This document shows positions 8,719 to 17,483 of a stretch of 64,000 bases of DNA, piece by piece. Every line of letters starts with the position of its first letter. Positions within the stretch are counted from its first letter, which is position 1. The translations under genes and the position numbers were made by a program. The notes beneath the pieces are model-generated. The model saw only the letters and a program-made list of their open reading frames with translations. It made no database searches and was not told where the DNA came from. Source of the stretch: Shinella zoogloeoides (GTDB lineage: Bacteria; Pseudomonadota; Alphaproteobacteria; Rhizobiales; Rhizobiaceae); assembly GCF_003574625.1 (NCBI RefSeq), contig NZ_QNUJ01000007.1, forward strand, positions 124,001 through 188,000. The letters are read 5' to 3'.

Positions 8719-8819
8719 GTACAATGCGGTTTCTACCGGCTGCGGAACAAAGCCGTTCTGTTGCTCCGTTTCCGGTTTCGACCTATGACCGTAACCTCAA
8801 TTCATCGGGGTGGGATGTG

Positions 8820-9485
8820 ATGAAATTTTCTGCCGTCGATGTCCGGCAGGCCGCTTCGGCCGCCGACATCGTCTACGAGGCCCTGCGCAGGGCGATCATC
8901 GAGGGGGAGATTGTCGAGGGTGAGAGCCTGCGCCAGGAAGAGCTTGCGCGGATGTTCAACACCAGCCGCATTCCGGTGCGCGAGGCGCTGTCCCGGCTGG
9001 AGCAGCACGGCCTCATCACCACCCAGCGCTACAAGGGCGCCGTCGTCGCCGGCCTCTCCATCGAGGAGATCGCCGAGATATTCGAGTTCCGCGCGCTGAT
9101 CGAGGCCGAGGTCATGCGCCTCGCCGTGCCCAATCTCGACCGGGAAACGCTGGAGAAGGCGGCGCAATATTGCAGCGAGTTCGACCGGGAGACGGACCCG
9201 CACCGCTGGGGCGAGATCAACCGGCTTTTCCACTACACGCTCTACGAAGCTTCGCAGCGCCCCTATTATCTGCAGAACGTGCGCTCCTCGCTCGACCGGA
9301 TCGACCGCTACCTACGCGCCCAGCTCACCTTCACCAACGGCGTGCCGCGTGCCGGCCGCGAGCATGAGGCGATCCTCGCCGCCTGCGGGAAGGGCGATGC
9401 CGATCTCGCCTCGCGCCTGACGCGCGATCACATCCTCGATGCCGGAAAATCGCTGATGACCTTCCTGCGCGAGCAGCGTGGCTGA
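8820..9485 (+). CDS. GntR family transcriptional regulator (FCD type), divergent from hydroxyproline epimerase-like gene
   Basis: A 221-residue regulator. The winged helix spans about residues 15-75 with LRQEELARMFNTSRIPVREALSRLEQHGLI, followed by an FCD domain with EIAEIFEFRALIEAEVMRLAV and the late helix GREHEAILAACGKGDADLASRLTRDHI. The ATG at 8820 follows a GGGGTGGG sequence; a longer upstream reading to 8724 lacks family similarity. Divergent arrangement with the racemase-family enzyme and an intervening palindrome suggest it regulates that enzyme in response to a proline derivative. That ligand is inferred. Confidence 0.88.
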   Translation: MKFSAVDVRQAASAADIVYEALRRAIIEGEIVEGESLRQEELARMFNTSRIPVREALSRLEQHGLITTQRYKGAVVAGLSIEEIAEIFEFRALIEAEVMRLAVPNLDRETLEKAAQYCSEFDRETDPHRWGEINRLFHYTLYEASQRPYYLQNVRSSLDRIDRYLRAQLTFTNGVPRAGREHEAILAACGKGDADLASRLTRDHILDAGKSLMTFLREQRG

Positions 9486-9606
9486 TTAACCAGTGGTTTA
9501 CCAAGCCGGCGAAAGATCGTGGAGAGGGGCGTGCTTTGGTGCGCCTTTTGCCGCCCGTTAGCCGGTGGCGTGCTATTTCGGGACAGATCCTTCCGGAGAC
9601 CGTCCC

Positions 9607-10140
9607 ATGTTCGTTCGCAGCCTCGTACTTCTCGTCGGTTCGGCCATCGCCGCCGCCACCTTCGTGCCCGGTCTTGCGACCCGTTATCTGGACCAGAGCG
9701 CAACCGCTTCACCGGCGAAGGTCGAGAAGGCATCCGTGCCGGCGGCCGATGCGGCGCGCTATACCGGCAACCGCAGTGCGGTGATCGGCGCCGATGCGAA
9801 CGGCCATTTCACCGGCCTGTTCTCCATCAACGGCCGCAAGGAGGAGGGCATGGTCGATACGGGCGCCAGCATGGTCGCCCTCAATGTCTCGACGGCCCAG
9901 CGTATCGGCATCGACAAGGCGAATCTCGATTTCCGCTATGCCGTGGAAACCGCCAACGGCAAGGCGCGCGCCGCCTATGTCCGCCTCGACCGGATCGAGA
10001 TCGGCCCGGTGAGGATCGAGAATGTCGGCGCGATGGTGCTGGACGACAAGGCGCTCTCCGGCACGCTGATCGGCATGAGCTTCCTGAAGGGCCTCGCCTC
10101 CTACAAGGTCGAGGACGGCCGGCTGCACCTCACGCGCTGA
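9607..10140 (+). CDS. Retropepsin-like aspartic protease family protein (TIGR02281 type)
   Basis: A 177-residue protein with an N-terminal hydrophobic segment (about residues 5-22) that should anchor it to or export it across the inner membrane. The catalytic-type motif MVDTGAS has its aspartate at residue 84, followed by the flap-like region and YVRLDRIEIGPVRIENVGAMV and IGMSFLKGLASYKVEDGRL, all typical of the single-domain clan AA proteases found in alphaproteobacteria. Such proteins must dimerise to be active. The ATG at 9607 was chosen because it begins the signal-anchor. The last 11 bases overlap the convergent deoA gene. Confidence 0.85.
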   Translation: MFVRSLVLLVGSAIAAATFVPGLATRYLDQSATASPAKVEKASVPAADAARYTGNRSAVIGADANGHFTGLFSINGRKEEGMVDTGASMVALNVSTAQRIGIDKANLDFRYAVETANGKARAAYVRLDRIEIGPVRIENVGAMVLDDKALSGTLIGMSFLKGLASYKVEDGRLHLTR

Positions 10141-11443
10141 TGCGCGTGCGTATTTCGGACGGTGCCGCCGGGGCGTCCGGCGTGATCCGGTAGAGCCCGG
10201 CAAGCCGTTCGGCGGCCCGGGCTGCATCCGCCTCGTTCACTGCATGCACGCGGGCGATCTCCTCGCCCTTTTCCACCTTCACTCCGAGCGGGCGCAGCCG
10301 GTCGAAGCCGACGCGGTGGTCGATCATGTCGTCTGGCCGGCTGCGCCCGCCGCCGAGCTCGATGACGGCAAGGCCGATGCCGCGCGTATCGCAGGCGGAA
10401 AGATAGCCGGCTTGCGCGGCGATGACAGGGCGGATGACCGGAGCCGACGCCAGGTGGGCGTCCGGCCTTTCCATGATATCGGCCGGCCCGCCCAGCGCGT
10501 GCACCATGCGGCCGAAGGTTTCCGCCGCCGCGCCGCTTGCGAGCGCCTGGGCTGCCTTCCCCTTGGCGGCGGCAAGGTCCGTCTCCAGTCCCGAGAGCAC
10601 CAGCATTTCCGCGGCGAAGGCAAGGACGACGCGCTCCAGCCTTGTCCCGGCCTTCCCGCCCTTGAGGAAGGCGATGCAATTGGCGATCTCCACCGCATTG
10701 CCGGCGGCGTCCGCCAGCGGCTGGTTCATGTCGGTGATGAGCGCGGCGGTCCTGACGCCGGCGCCGTTCGCGACCTCGACCAGCGAGCGGGCGAGCGTCT
10801 CTGCCTCCGCCGCATCCGTCATGAAGGCGCCGTTGCCGACCTTGACGTCGAGAACCAGCGACTGGAGGCCCGCCGCGAGCTTCTTGGAAAGGATGGAGGC
10901 GGTGATCAGCGGCACGGAATCGACCGTCGCCGTTACGTCGCGGATGGCATAGATGCGCTTGTCGGCCGGCGCGAGCGCCGCCGTCTGGCCGATGATCGCG
11001 CAACCGACGTCCTTCACCGTGCGGCGGAAGACGTCCGCGGTCGGCATGATCGTGTAGCCGGGGATCGATTCCAGCTTGTCGAGCGTGCCGCCGGTATGGC
11101 CGAGGCCGCGGCCGGAGATCATCGGCACGGCAAGGCCGCAGGCCACCGCGATGGGGGCCAGCATCAGCGAGACATTGTCGCCGACGCCGCCGGTGGAATG
11201 CTTGTCGGCAATCGGCCGGTCGATGCCGGACCAGTCGAGCACGTCGCCCGAATCGCGCATGGCGAGCGTCAGCGACACGGTCTCCTCGCGCGCCATGCCC
11301 TTGAACCAGACCGCCATGGCGAAGGCGGCGACCTGTCCCTCGGAGACGCTGCCATCCGTGATGCCGGCGACGAAGCGGGCGATCTCCTCGCGGGAGAGCG
11401 GCTCGCCGTTGCGTTTGCGGCGGATCGTCTCCTGCGGCAGCAT
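10130..11443 (-). CDS. deoA: Thymidine phosphorylase
   Basis: Splits thymidine and deoxyuridine with phosphate to give base and deoxyribose-1-phosphate. The 437-residue protein starts MLPQETIRRKRNG and carries the family segments FKGMAREETVSLTLAMRDSGD, the phosphate-binding DKHSTGGVGDNVSL, SGRGLGHTGGTLDKLE, and LVLDVKVGNGAFM. Length matches E. coli DeoA. The start is 1 base after the stop of deoC, so it is translated from the salvage operon transcript. Its 3' end overlaps the convergent protease gene by 11 bases. Confidence 0.95.
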   Translation of the reverse strand: MLPQETIRRKRNGEPLSREEIARFVAGITDGSVSEGQVAAFAMAVWFKGMAREETVSLTLAMRDSGDVLDWSGIDRPIADKHSTGGVGDNVSLMLAPIAVACGLAVPMISGRGLGHTGGTLDKLESIPGYTIMPTADVFRRTVKDVGCAIIGQTAALAPADKRIYAIRDVTATVDSVPLITASILSKKLAAGLQSLVLDVKVGNGAFMTDAAEAETLARSLVEVANGAGVRTAALITDMNQPLADAAGNAVEIANCIAFLKGGKAGTRLERVVLAFAAEMLVLSGLETDLAAAKGKAAQALASGAAAETFGRMVHALGGPADIMERPDAHLASAPVIRPVIAAQAGYLSACDTRGIGLAVIELGGGRSRPDDMIDHRVGFDRLRPLGVKVEKGEEIARVHAVNEADAARAAERLAGLYRITPDAPAAPSEIRTRISA

Positions 11444-11444
11444 C

Positions 11445-12206
11445 TCAGTAGCTCGCAGGCGCCGAGGGTGCGGGCCGGCCGCCGAGCACGGCGAGAATGT
11501 CGTCGAGGAGGCCGGAGGCGCCGAAGCGGAAGGTTTTCGGCGTCGCCCAGCCTTCCCCGAGGATCGCGGCGGCAAGCGCGAGATACTCGCCCGCATCCGC
11601 CACGGTGCGCACGCCGCCCGCCGGCTTGAAGCCGACCGGCTTGCCGCTCGATTTGATGGCGTTCAGCATGATCCCGGCGGCCGGCAACGTCGCATTCACG
11701 GTGGCCTTGCCGGTGGAGGTCTTGATGAAGTCGCTGCCGGCGGCGATGGCAAGGTCGGAAGCCTCGCGGATCAGGGCCGGGTCCTTCAGTTCCCCGGTTT
11801 CAAGGATTGTCTTGAGAAGAACGGGCGGCGGGCAGGCGGCTCTTACGGCCGCCACCATTTCCGTCACGGCCTCTTCGTCGCCGGCAATGAAGTCGCGATA
11901 GGGAATGACGAGGTCGATCTCGTCCGCGCCGTCGGCGATCGCCTGCCGCGTCTCGGCGACGACGGTGGCGACCGGCAAGTCGCCGGAGGGGAAATTGACG
12001 ACGGTCGCGATCTTCACCGCATGGCCGGCGCCGAGGATGCCGCGCGCCTGCGTCACGAAGCGCGGCCAGATGCAGATGGCCGCAACCGGGCCAAACGGCG
12101 TCTGCGCGTTGTCGCACAGCGTCTCGATGGCGGCTTCGTCGCAGGTGTCGCTCAGGTCGGTCAAGTCGAGCAGCGAAAGGGCTGCCTTCGCCGTATCCTC
12201 ATGCAT
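11445..12206 (-). CDS. deoC: Deoxyribose-phosphate aldolase
   Basis: Cleaves deoxyribose-5-phosphate to glyceraldehyde-3-phosphate and acetaldehyde, the last step of deoxynucleoside sugar use. The 253-residue protein has the conserved FPSGD segment, DEIDLVIPY, the Schiff-base lysine in DFIKTSTGK and the second lysine in VGFKPAGGVRT. It overlaps the purine nucleoside phosphorylase gene by 8 bases upstream and is separated by 1 base from deoA downstream. Length and motifs match the longer class of DeoC found in enterobacteria and rhizobia. Confidence 0.95.
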   Translation of the reverse strand: MHEDTAKAALSLLDLTDLSDTCDEAAIETLCDNAQTPFGPVAAICIWPRFVTQARGILGAGHAVKIATVVNFPSGDLPVATVVAETRQAIADGADEIDLVIPYRDFIAGDEEAVTEMVAAVRAACPPPVLLKTILETGELKDPALIREASDLAIAAGSDFIKTSTGKATVNATLPAAGIMLNAIKSSGKPVGFKPAGGVRTVADAGEYLALAAAILGEGWATPKTFRFGASGLLDDILAVLGGRPAPSAPASY

Positions 12207-13011
12207 GGTCTTCGTCTCCGCCCGCGATCATCCCGGCGAGGATGGCGGCAAGCCGCTTTCCGCCGATCGGGGCCATGTCCTTGGTTTCGTGATGGCTGAG
12301 CTCGGCGCCCGTCATGCCGGCGCCGAAATTGGTGATGACCGAGGCGGCCGCGACCCTGAGGCCGATATGCCGGGCGATCAGCACCTCCGGCACGGTCGAC
12401 ATGCCGACGGCATCCGCGCCGAGGACGCGCGCCATGCGGATTTCCGCCGGCGTCTCGAAGCTCGGCCCGGAGAACCACATGTAGACGCCGCTCGAAAGCG
12501 GGATGTCGAGCTTTGCCGCCGCTGCCTCCATGCGCGCGGCAAGGTCTGCGTCATAGGCGTTCGTCATGCCGACGAAGCGGTCGTCGCTTTCGAGGCCGAT
12601 CAGCGGGTTGGTGCCGGAGAAATTGATGTGGTCGGCAATGCGCATCACCGAGCCGGGCGGCATGTCCTCGCGCAGCGAGCCTGCCGAATTGGTGAGGATC
12701 AGCGATGTGACGCCGAGCCCCTTCAGCACCTCGATCGGCGTGCGCATGGCATTGGCGTCGCCCCGCTCGTAATAGTGCACCCGGCCGGACAGCATGACGA
12801 CCGGCACCGCGCCGAGAAAGCCGATGACCATTTCGCCCGCATGGCCCGAGACGCTGCTCTGCGGAAAGCTCGGCAGGTCCGAATAGGGAATGCGCAACGG
12901 GTCGCGCACGGCCTCCACCAGCGTGCCGAGGCCCGAGCCGAGCACGATGCCGTAGCGCGGCGCGACGCCGCCGAGGCGGGAGATCAGGAGATCGGTGGTT
13001 GCCGCGCTCAT
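12199..13011 (-). CDS. punA: Purine-nucleoside phosphorylase (trimeric, class II type)
   Basis: Phosphorolyses inosine, guanosine and their deoxy forms. The 270-residue protein has GIVLGSGLG near the N-terminus, SVSGHAGEMVIG, SGRVHYYERGD, ILTNSAGSLRED, and the purine-binding FSGPSFETPAEIRM followed by AVGMSTVPEV. This is the trimeric mammalian-like class, not the hexameric DeoD class. The start is given by an ATGA overlap with the cytidine deaminase stop. The gene sits in the salvage operon between cdd and deoC. Confidence 0.93.
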   Translation of the reverse strand: MSAATTDLLISRLGGVAPRYGIVLGSGLGTLVEAVRDPLRIPYSDLPSFPQSSVSGHAGEMVIGFLGAVPVVMLSGRVHYYERGDANAMRTPIEVLKGLGVTSLILTNSAGSLREDMPPGSVMRIADHINFSGTNPLIGLESDDRFVGMTNAYDADLAARMEAAAAKLDIPLSSGVYMWFSGPSFETPAEIRMARVLGADAVGMSTVPEVLIARHIGLRVAAASVITNFGAGMTGAELSHHETKDMAPIGGKRLAAILAGMIAGGDEDHA

Positions 13012-13400
13012 CCGATCGTGTCCGTCGCAAAGCCGTGCGGCAGCAATTCCTCCATGGTCATGGTCTTCTTCACGCCGGTCTCGTCGCACAGATAGATCGG
13101 CGTCTTCGCCGCGGCGAATTCCGCGATCTTCTGCCGGCAGCCGCCACAGGGCGGGCAGAGCGGCAGCTTTTCCGCAATGACGGCCATTTCGACGATCTTC
13201 CTGTTGCCGGCCATGATCATCTGGCTGATCGCCGTCGGCTCGGCGCACCAGCCCTGCGGGAAGGAGATGTTCTCGATATTGGCGCCGGCATAGATCTTGC
13301 CGTCCTCGGCGCGGATCGCCGCGCCGACCGGGAACTTGGAATAGGGCGCATAGGCGAGGCGCATGGCCGCGCGCGCCGCCTCGAAGAGGTCGTGGGACAT
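13008..13400 (-). CDS. cdd: Cytidine deaminase
   Basis: Deaminates cytidine and deoxycytidine to uridine forms. The 130-residue protein is the homotetrameric short type: YAPYSKFPVGAAIRAEDG at the N-terminus, the zinc site CAEPTA with the catalytic glutamate, and the second pair of zinc cysteines in PCGGCRQ. It is coupled by ATGA overlap to the purine nucleoside phosphorylase gene and begins 1 base after the permease gene ends, confirming a transporter-plus-salvage operon. Confidence 0.95.
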   Translation of the reverse strand: MSHDLFEAARAAMRLAYAPYSKFPVGAAIRAEDGKIYAGANIENISFPQGWCAEPTAISQMIMAGNRKIVEMAVIAEKLPLCPPCGGCRQKIAEFAAAKTPIYLCDETGVKKTMTMEELLPHGFATDTIG

Positions 13401-13401
13401 T

Positions 13402-14373
13402 TCATCGCTCCTTGACGTAGGGCACGCCGCCGGCCTTGGGCGGAATGGCCTTGCCGATGAAGCCTGCGAGCAGGATCACCGTCAGGATATAGGGCAGCGC
13501 CTGCATGAGCTGTACCGGCACCTTGCCGATCAGCGGGAAGGCGTAGCCCTGGTAGCGGATGGCGAAGGCGTCGAGGAAGCCGAAGAGCAGGCACGCGAAG
13601 AGGATGTTCTTCGGCCGCCACTTGGCGAAGATGAGGGCGGCGAGCGCGATATAGCCCTTGCCCGCCGTCATGCCTTTGGTGAAGCCGGCATTGGCGGCCA
13701 GCGACAGGTAGGCGCCGGCAATGCCGCACAGGATGCCGCAGCAGATGACGGCGCGGTAGCGCAGCCAGAGCACCGAGATGCCGGCGGTATCGACCGCGCC
13801 CGGATTCTCGCCGACGGCGCGCAGGCGAAGGCCGAAGCGCGTGCGATAGAGGATCCACCAACTCACCGGCACCATCAGGAAGGCGAGCCAGGTGAGCGGC
13901 GAATGGCCGGAAAGCAGGCCCGAATAGATCGGGCCGAGGATCGGCACGTCGCGGACGGCATCCGCGAAGGGCAGCCTGATCGTGCCGAAGCGGCCGCTGT
14001 CGGAAAGCGCCGGGGTGCGCCCGCCCTGGCCGAACCAGGCCTGGCCGAGGATGACGGTGGCGCCGGCGACGACGAAGTTGATGGCGACGCCCGAGACGAT
14101 CTGGCTGCCGCGCTGGGTGATCGAGGCATAGCCGTGCACCAGCGAGAGCAGCACGGAGATGAGGATGGCGGCCGAAAGCCCCATCGCCACCGATTGGGTG
14201 AGATAGGAGACGGTGCCCGCGGCGAAGGCCGCGCCCAGCATCTTGCCTTCGAGACCGATGTCGAAGACGCCGGCCCGCTCGGTGAAGAGGCCGGCAAGCG
14301 CTGCGAGGATCAGCGGCGTCGAAAGGCGGACGGTCGATTGCGCCAGCTCGATGATGACCTGAAAGAAATCCAT
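13402..14373 (-). CDS. Nucleoside ABC transporter permease 2 (BMP-type system)
   Basis: Inner-membrane subunit of 323 residues with about 8-9 hydrophobic helices. Segments such as LILAALAGLFTERAGVFDIGLEGKML and GSQIVSGVAINFVVAGATVI are typical of the second permease in the Bmp/NupQ nucleoside transporters. It forms the channel with the permease encoded just upstream and is energised by the two-domain ATPase of the same operon. The start at 14373 lies 5 bases after the other permease's stop. Substrate is inferred to be nucleosides from the deo/cdd context. Confidence 0.9.
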   Translation of the reverse strand: MDFFQVIIELAQSTVRLSTPLILAALAGLFTERAGVFDIGLEGKMLGAAFAAGTVSYLTQSVAMGLSAAILISVLLSLVHGYASITQRGSQIVSGVAINFVVAGATVILGQAWFGQGGRTPALSDSGRFGTIRLPFADAVRDVPILGPIYSGLLSGHSPLTWLAFLMVPVSWWILYRTRFGLRLRAVGENPGAVDTAGISVLWLRYRAVICCGILCGIAGAYLSLAANAGFTKGMTAGKGYIALAALIFAKWRPKNILFACLLFGFLDAFAIRYQGYAFPLIGKVPVQLMQALPYILTVILLAGFIGKAIPPKAGGVPYVKER

Positions 14374-14378
14374 GGCGA

Positions 14379-15512
14379 TCAGGCTCCCTTGGTGGCGGCG
14401 ACGTCGCGCGTCTTCGGCGAGAGGCCGAGGATGATCCGCGTGATGGCCGGACGGAACATGTGTTCGAGCGCGCCGGCGAAGAGGATCACGAGGCCCTGGA
14501 TGATGACGATCATGTCGCGCGAGATGGAGGGCATCTCGAAGGAGATCTCCGCCCCGCCCTGGTAGAGCATGCCGAAGAGGAGGGCGGCGGGAATGATGCC
14601 CGCCGGATGCGAGCGGCCCATCAGCGCCACGGCGATGCCGACGAAGCCGGCGCCCTGCACGAAATCGAGCTGCATGCGGAACTGCTCGCCCATGATCGGG
14701 TTCAGCGCCATCATGCCGGCTAGGCCGCCGGAGATCATCATGGTGATGATGATGATCCGCGATTCCTTGATGCCGGCATAGCGCGCGGCGGCTGGGCTGT
14801 GGCCCATGGTGCGCATCTCGTAGCCGAGCTTCGTGCGCCAGATCAGCACCCAGACGCCGAAGGCGGCGACAAGCGCCAGCAGGAAGGAGATGTTGAACGG
14901 CGCGGTGCCGACGGAAAGCCCGAAGATATTCATCAGCCAGTCGAGCTTGGGAAGCTGCCCGCCCGCTTCGAAGGTGCGGGTTTCGAGCGACATGGAGCCG
15001 AGCGGCTTGAACACCTTGTTGAGCAGGTAGTTCATCAGGCTCGCGGCGATGAAGTTGAACATGATCGTCGTGATGACGATATGGCTGCCGCGCTTGGCCT
15101 GCAGCCAGCCGGGGATCAGCGCCCAGAGTGCGCCGAAGAAGGCGGCGCCGGCAATGGCGATGGGGAAGAGCAGATACCAGGGCAGCGTATGGTCGAAGGC
15201 AAGGCAGGCCAGCGTCACGCCGATGCCGCCGATATAGGCCTGCCCCTCGCCGCCGATATTGAAAAGGCCGCAATGGAAGGCGACCGCCACGGCAAGGCCG
15301 GTGAAGATGAAGGTCGTCGTATAGTAGAGCGTGAAGCCGATATATTCGCCCCGGCCGAAGGCGCCGTTGACCATGTGGTAGGCGGCCTGCAGCGGGCTCT
15401 CGCCGACGATCAGCACGACGAGGCCGGAAATCAGGAAGGCGACGGCGAGGTTGACCAGCGGAATGAGGCCGTATTCCGCCCAGGCCGGCAGCTTCGCATA
15501 GGGAACACTCAT
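14379..15512 (-). CDS. Nucleoside ABC transporter permease 1 (BMP-type system)
   Basis: Inner-membrane subunit of 377 residues, larger than its partner as usual for NupP-like proteins. It has an N-terminal helix (LIPLVNLAVAFLISGLVVLIVG), then FHCGLFNIGGEGQAYIGGIG and GSHIVITTIMFNFIAASLMNYLL, which correspond to the conserved core of this permease family. The start overlaps the ATPase stop by 4 bases (ATGA), so the two subunits are translationally coupled. The last residues lie 5 bases before the next permease start. Confidence 0.9.
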   Translation of the reverse strand: MSVPYAKLPAWAEYGLIPLVNLAVAFLISGLVVLIVGESPLQAAYHMVNGAFGRGEYIGFTLYYTTTFIFTGLAVAVAFHCGLFNIGGEGQAYIGGIGVTLACLAFDHTLPWYLLFPIAIAGAAFFGALWALIPGWLQAKRGSHIVITTIMFNFIAASLMNYLLNKVFKPLGSMSLETRTFEAGGQLPKLDWLMNIFGLSVGTAPFNISFLLALVAAFGVWVLIWRTKLGYEMRTMGHSPAAARYAGIKESRIIIITMMISGGLAGMMALNPIMGEQFRMQLDFVQGAGFVGIAVALMGRSHPAGIIPAALLFGMLYQGGAEISFEMPSISRDMIVIIQGLVILFAGALEHMFRPAITRIILGLSPKTRDVAATKGA

Positions 15513-17044
15513 TCGGCGGCCTCCTTCGAGCCTTCCACGCCGGCCATCAGAAGGCCGAGTTCTCCTTCAGAGGCATCGGGGGCGCGCTCGCCGACGACGC
15601 GGCCGGCGAACATCACCAGGATACGGTCGGAAAGCGCGCGAATCTCGTCGAGTTCGACGGAGACGAGCAGCACCGCCTTGCCCTGGTCGCGCATCTCGAT
15701 GATGCGCCTGTGGATGAATTCGATGGCGCCGACATCGACGCCGCGCGTCGGCTGGCCGATGATCAGCACGTCGGGCCCACGCTCCATCTCGCGCGCCAGC
15801 ACGATCTTCTGCTGGTTGCCGCCGGAAAAATTGGCGGTCTTCAGCCGCGGGTTCGGCGGGCGGATGTCGTAGGCGGCGATCTTCTCCTCCGCCTCGGCGC
15901 GGATTGCGTCGATGTCGAGCAGCAGGCCCTTCCGGTATTTCGGATCGTCGTGATAGCCGAGGATGGCATTCTCGCTCTCGTCGAACTTCAGGACGAGGCC
16001 GACATGGTGGCGGTCTTCCGGCACATGGGCGAGGCCCCGCTTGCGCAGTTCCGCCGGATCGGCATTGCCTGTCACGTCGATGGGGCTGCCATTGAGCAGC
16101 ACGGTGCCGGCCCGGGCGCGGCGGATGCCGGAGATCGCCTCCAGCAGCTCCGACTGGCCGTTGCCGGCAACGCCGGCGATGCCGACGATCTCGCCGGCGC
16201 GGATATCGAAGGAGACGTCGTCGACCATGGTGACGCCGCGGCTGTCGCGCACGGTGAGGTTCTTCACCGAGAGCTTGACGTCGGCGGGCCTGGCCTCGCC
16301 CTTTTCGACGCGCAGGAGCACGCGGCGGCCGACCATCAGCTCGGCCAGCTCCTCGACGGAGGTTTCCTTCGTCGTGCGCGTCGCCACCATCTCGCCGCGG
16401 CGCATGACGGAGACCTCGTCGGTGATCGCCATGATCTCGCGCAGCTTGTGGGTGATGAGAAGGACCGTCTTTCCCTGCTCCTTCAATTGCTGGAGGATGC
16501 GGAAGAGATGGTCGGCCTCGGCCGGCGTGAGCACGCCCGTCGGCTCGTCGAGGATGAGGATGTCGGCCTTGCGGTAAAGGGCTTTCAAAATTTCCACGCG
16601 CTGCTGGATGCCGACCGGCAGTTCCTCGATCACTGCGTCGGGATCGACCTCCAGCGCATATTCCTTCTCCAGCCGCTTCAGCTCGGCGCGTGCCTTGGTG
16701 ATGCCGGCATTGAGGATCTGGCTCTCCTCCGCGCCGAGCATGATGTTCTCCAGCACGGTGAAGTTCTCGACCAGCATGAAGTGCTGGTGCACCATGCCGA
16801 TGCCGGCCGCGATGGCGGCGTTGGGGTCGCGGATATCGGCGGTCTGCCCGTTGATCACGATGTCGCCGTGGTCGGCCTGGTAGAAGCCGTAGAGGATCGA
16901 CATGAGGGTGGATTTGCCGGCGCCGTTTTCGCCGATGATACCGTGAATGGTGCCTTTGCGGACCTTCAGGTTGATGTTCCGGTTGGCGTGGACGAGGCCG
17001 AAGCTCTTGTCGATGCCCTTCAGTTCGATTGCCAGTTCGTTCAT
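15509..17044 (-). CDS. Nucleoside ABC transporter ATP-binding protein, two ABC domains
   Basis: A 511-residue ATPase with duplicated nucleotide-binding domains. The first has Walker A GENGAGKSTLM near residue 40 and Walker B ILILDEPTGVLTPAEA. The second has a degenerate Walker A (GVAGNGQSELL), a signature FSGGNQQKIVLAREM and Walker B VLIIGQPTRGVD, the usual asymmetry in sugar/nucleoside importers. It heads the transporter half of the operon that continues through cdd and deoA. The matching binding protein gene lies upstream at 17484-18476, separated by slyX on the opposite strand. Confidence 0.93.
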   Translation of the reverse strand: MNELAIELKGIDKSFGLVHANRNINLKVRKGTIHGIIGENGAGKSTLMSILYGFYQADHGDIVINGQTADIRDPNAAIAAGIGMVHQHFMLVENFTVLENIMLGAEESQILNAGITKARAELKRLEKEYALEVDPDAVIEELPVGIQQRVEILKALYRKADILILDEPTGVLTPAEADHLFRILQQLKEQGKTVLLITHKLREIMAITDEVSVMRRGEMVATRTTKETSVEELAELMVGRRVLLRVEKGEARPADVKLSVKNLTVRDSRGVTMVDDVSFDIRAGEIVGIAGVAGNGQSELLEAISGIRRARAGTVLLNGSPIDVTGNADPAELRKRGLAHVPEDRHHVGLVLKFDESENAILGYHDDPKYRKGLLLDIDAIRAEAEEKIAAYDIRPPNPRLKTANFSGGNQQKIVLAREMERGPDVLIIGQPTRGVDVGAIEFIHRRIIEMRDQGKAVLLVSVELDEIRALSDRILVMFAGRVVGERAPDASEGELGLLMAGVEGSKEAAE

Positions 17045-17201
17045 GACGATCCACTCTTACGGGGATTCGGGGCCGGCGGCCGTGGGCCGATCGGTCTTAG
17101 TCTTGTTGCTTCCGCAGCGCTTGTCCAGTCCGATTGCGGGCGCCGTCCAGGGCCGCTATAGCTCGTTCGACCGGCCCCGACCGACGAGGAGAGCCCCGAC
17201 C

Positions 17202-17426
17202 ATGTCCCATCCTTCCCAAGACAGCCAGGCCGAGCGCATCGCCCGCCTGGAGGAGCATATCGCCCATCAGGCGCAGACGATCGAGGAGCTTTCCGACCAG
17301 CTCGCCGAGCAATGGCGCGTCGTCGAGCAGGTGCGCTCGAAGCTCGACCGGCTCACGGAACGTTTCCTCGCATTGGAAGAGGGGTCTCTCGATGCCCCGG
17401 CCATTACCCGCCCGCCGCATTATTGA
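17202..17426 (+). CDS. slyX: SlyX family protein
   Basis: A 74-residue, almost wholly helical protein. Residues 8-60 form a heptad-like coiled coil (RIARLEEHIAHQAQTIEELS, then DQLAEQWRVVEQVRSKLDRL), and the C-terminus ends in the family-typical PPHY. Biochemical function of SlyX is unknown. GAGGAG precedes the ATG at 17202. It is the only plus-strand gene between the nucleoside transporter ATPase and its binding protein, so read-through from the latter would be antisense to it. Confidence 0.88.
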   Translation: MSHPSQDSQAERIARLEEHIAHQAQTIEELSDQLAEQWRVVEQVRSKLDRLTERFLALEEGSLDAPAITRPPHY

Positions 17427-17442
17427 GCAGGCAGAACGGAAT

Positions 17443-17472
17443 CGGCCCGCCTGCGTCGCCGCAAGCGGGCCG
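17443..17472. terminator. Stem-loop between convergent slyX and BMP-family gene
   Basis: Arms CGGCCCGC (17443-17450) and GCGGGCCG (17465-17472) are perfectly complementary, with a further partial TGCG/CGCA stem inside. It lies in the 57-bp gap between two convergent stop codons, the expected place for a shared terminator, although neither side has a strong T-run. Confidence 0.5.
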
Positions 17473-17483
17473 TTCGACAGGCC

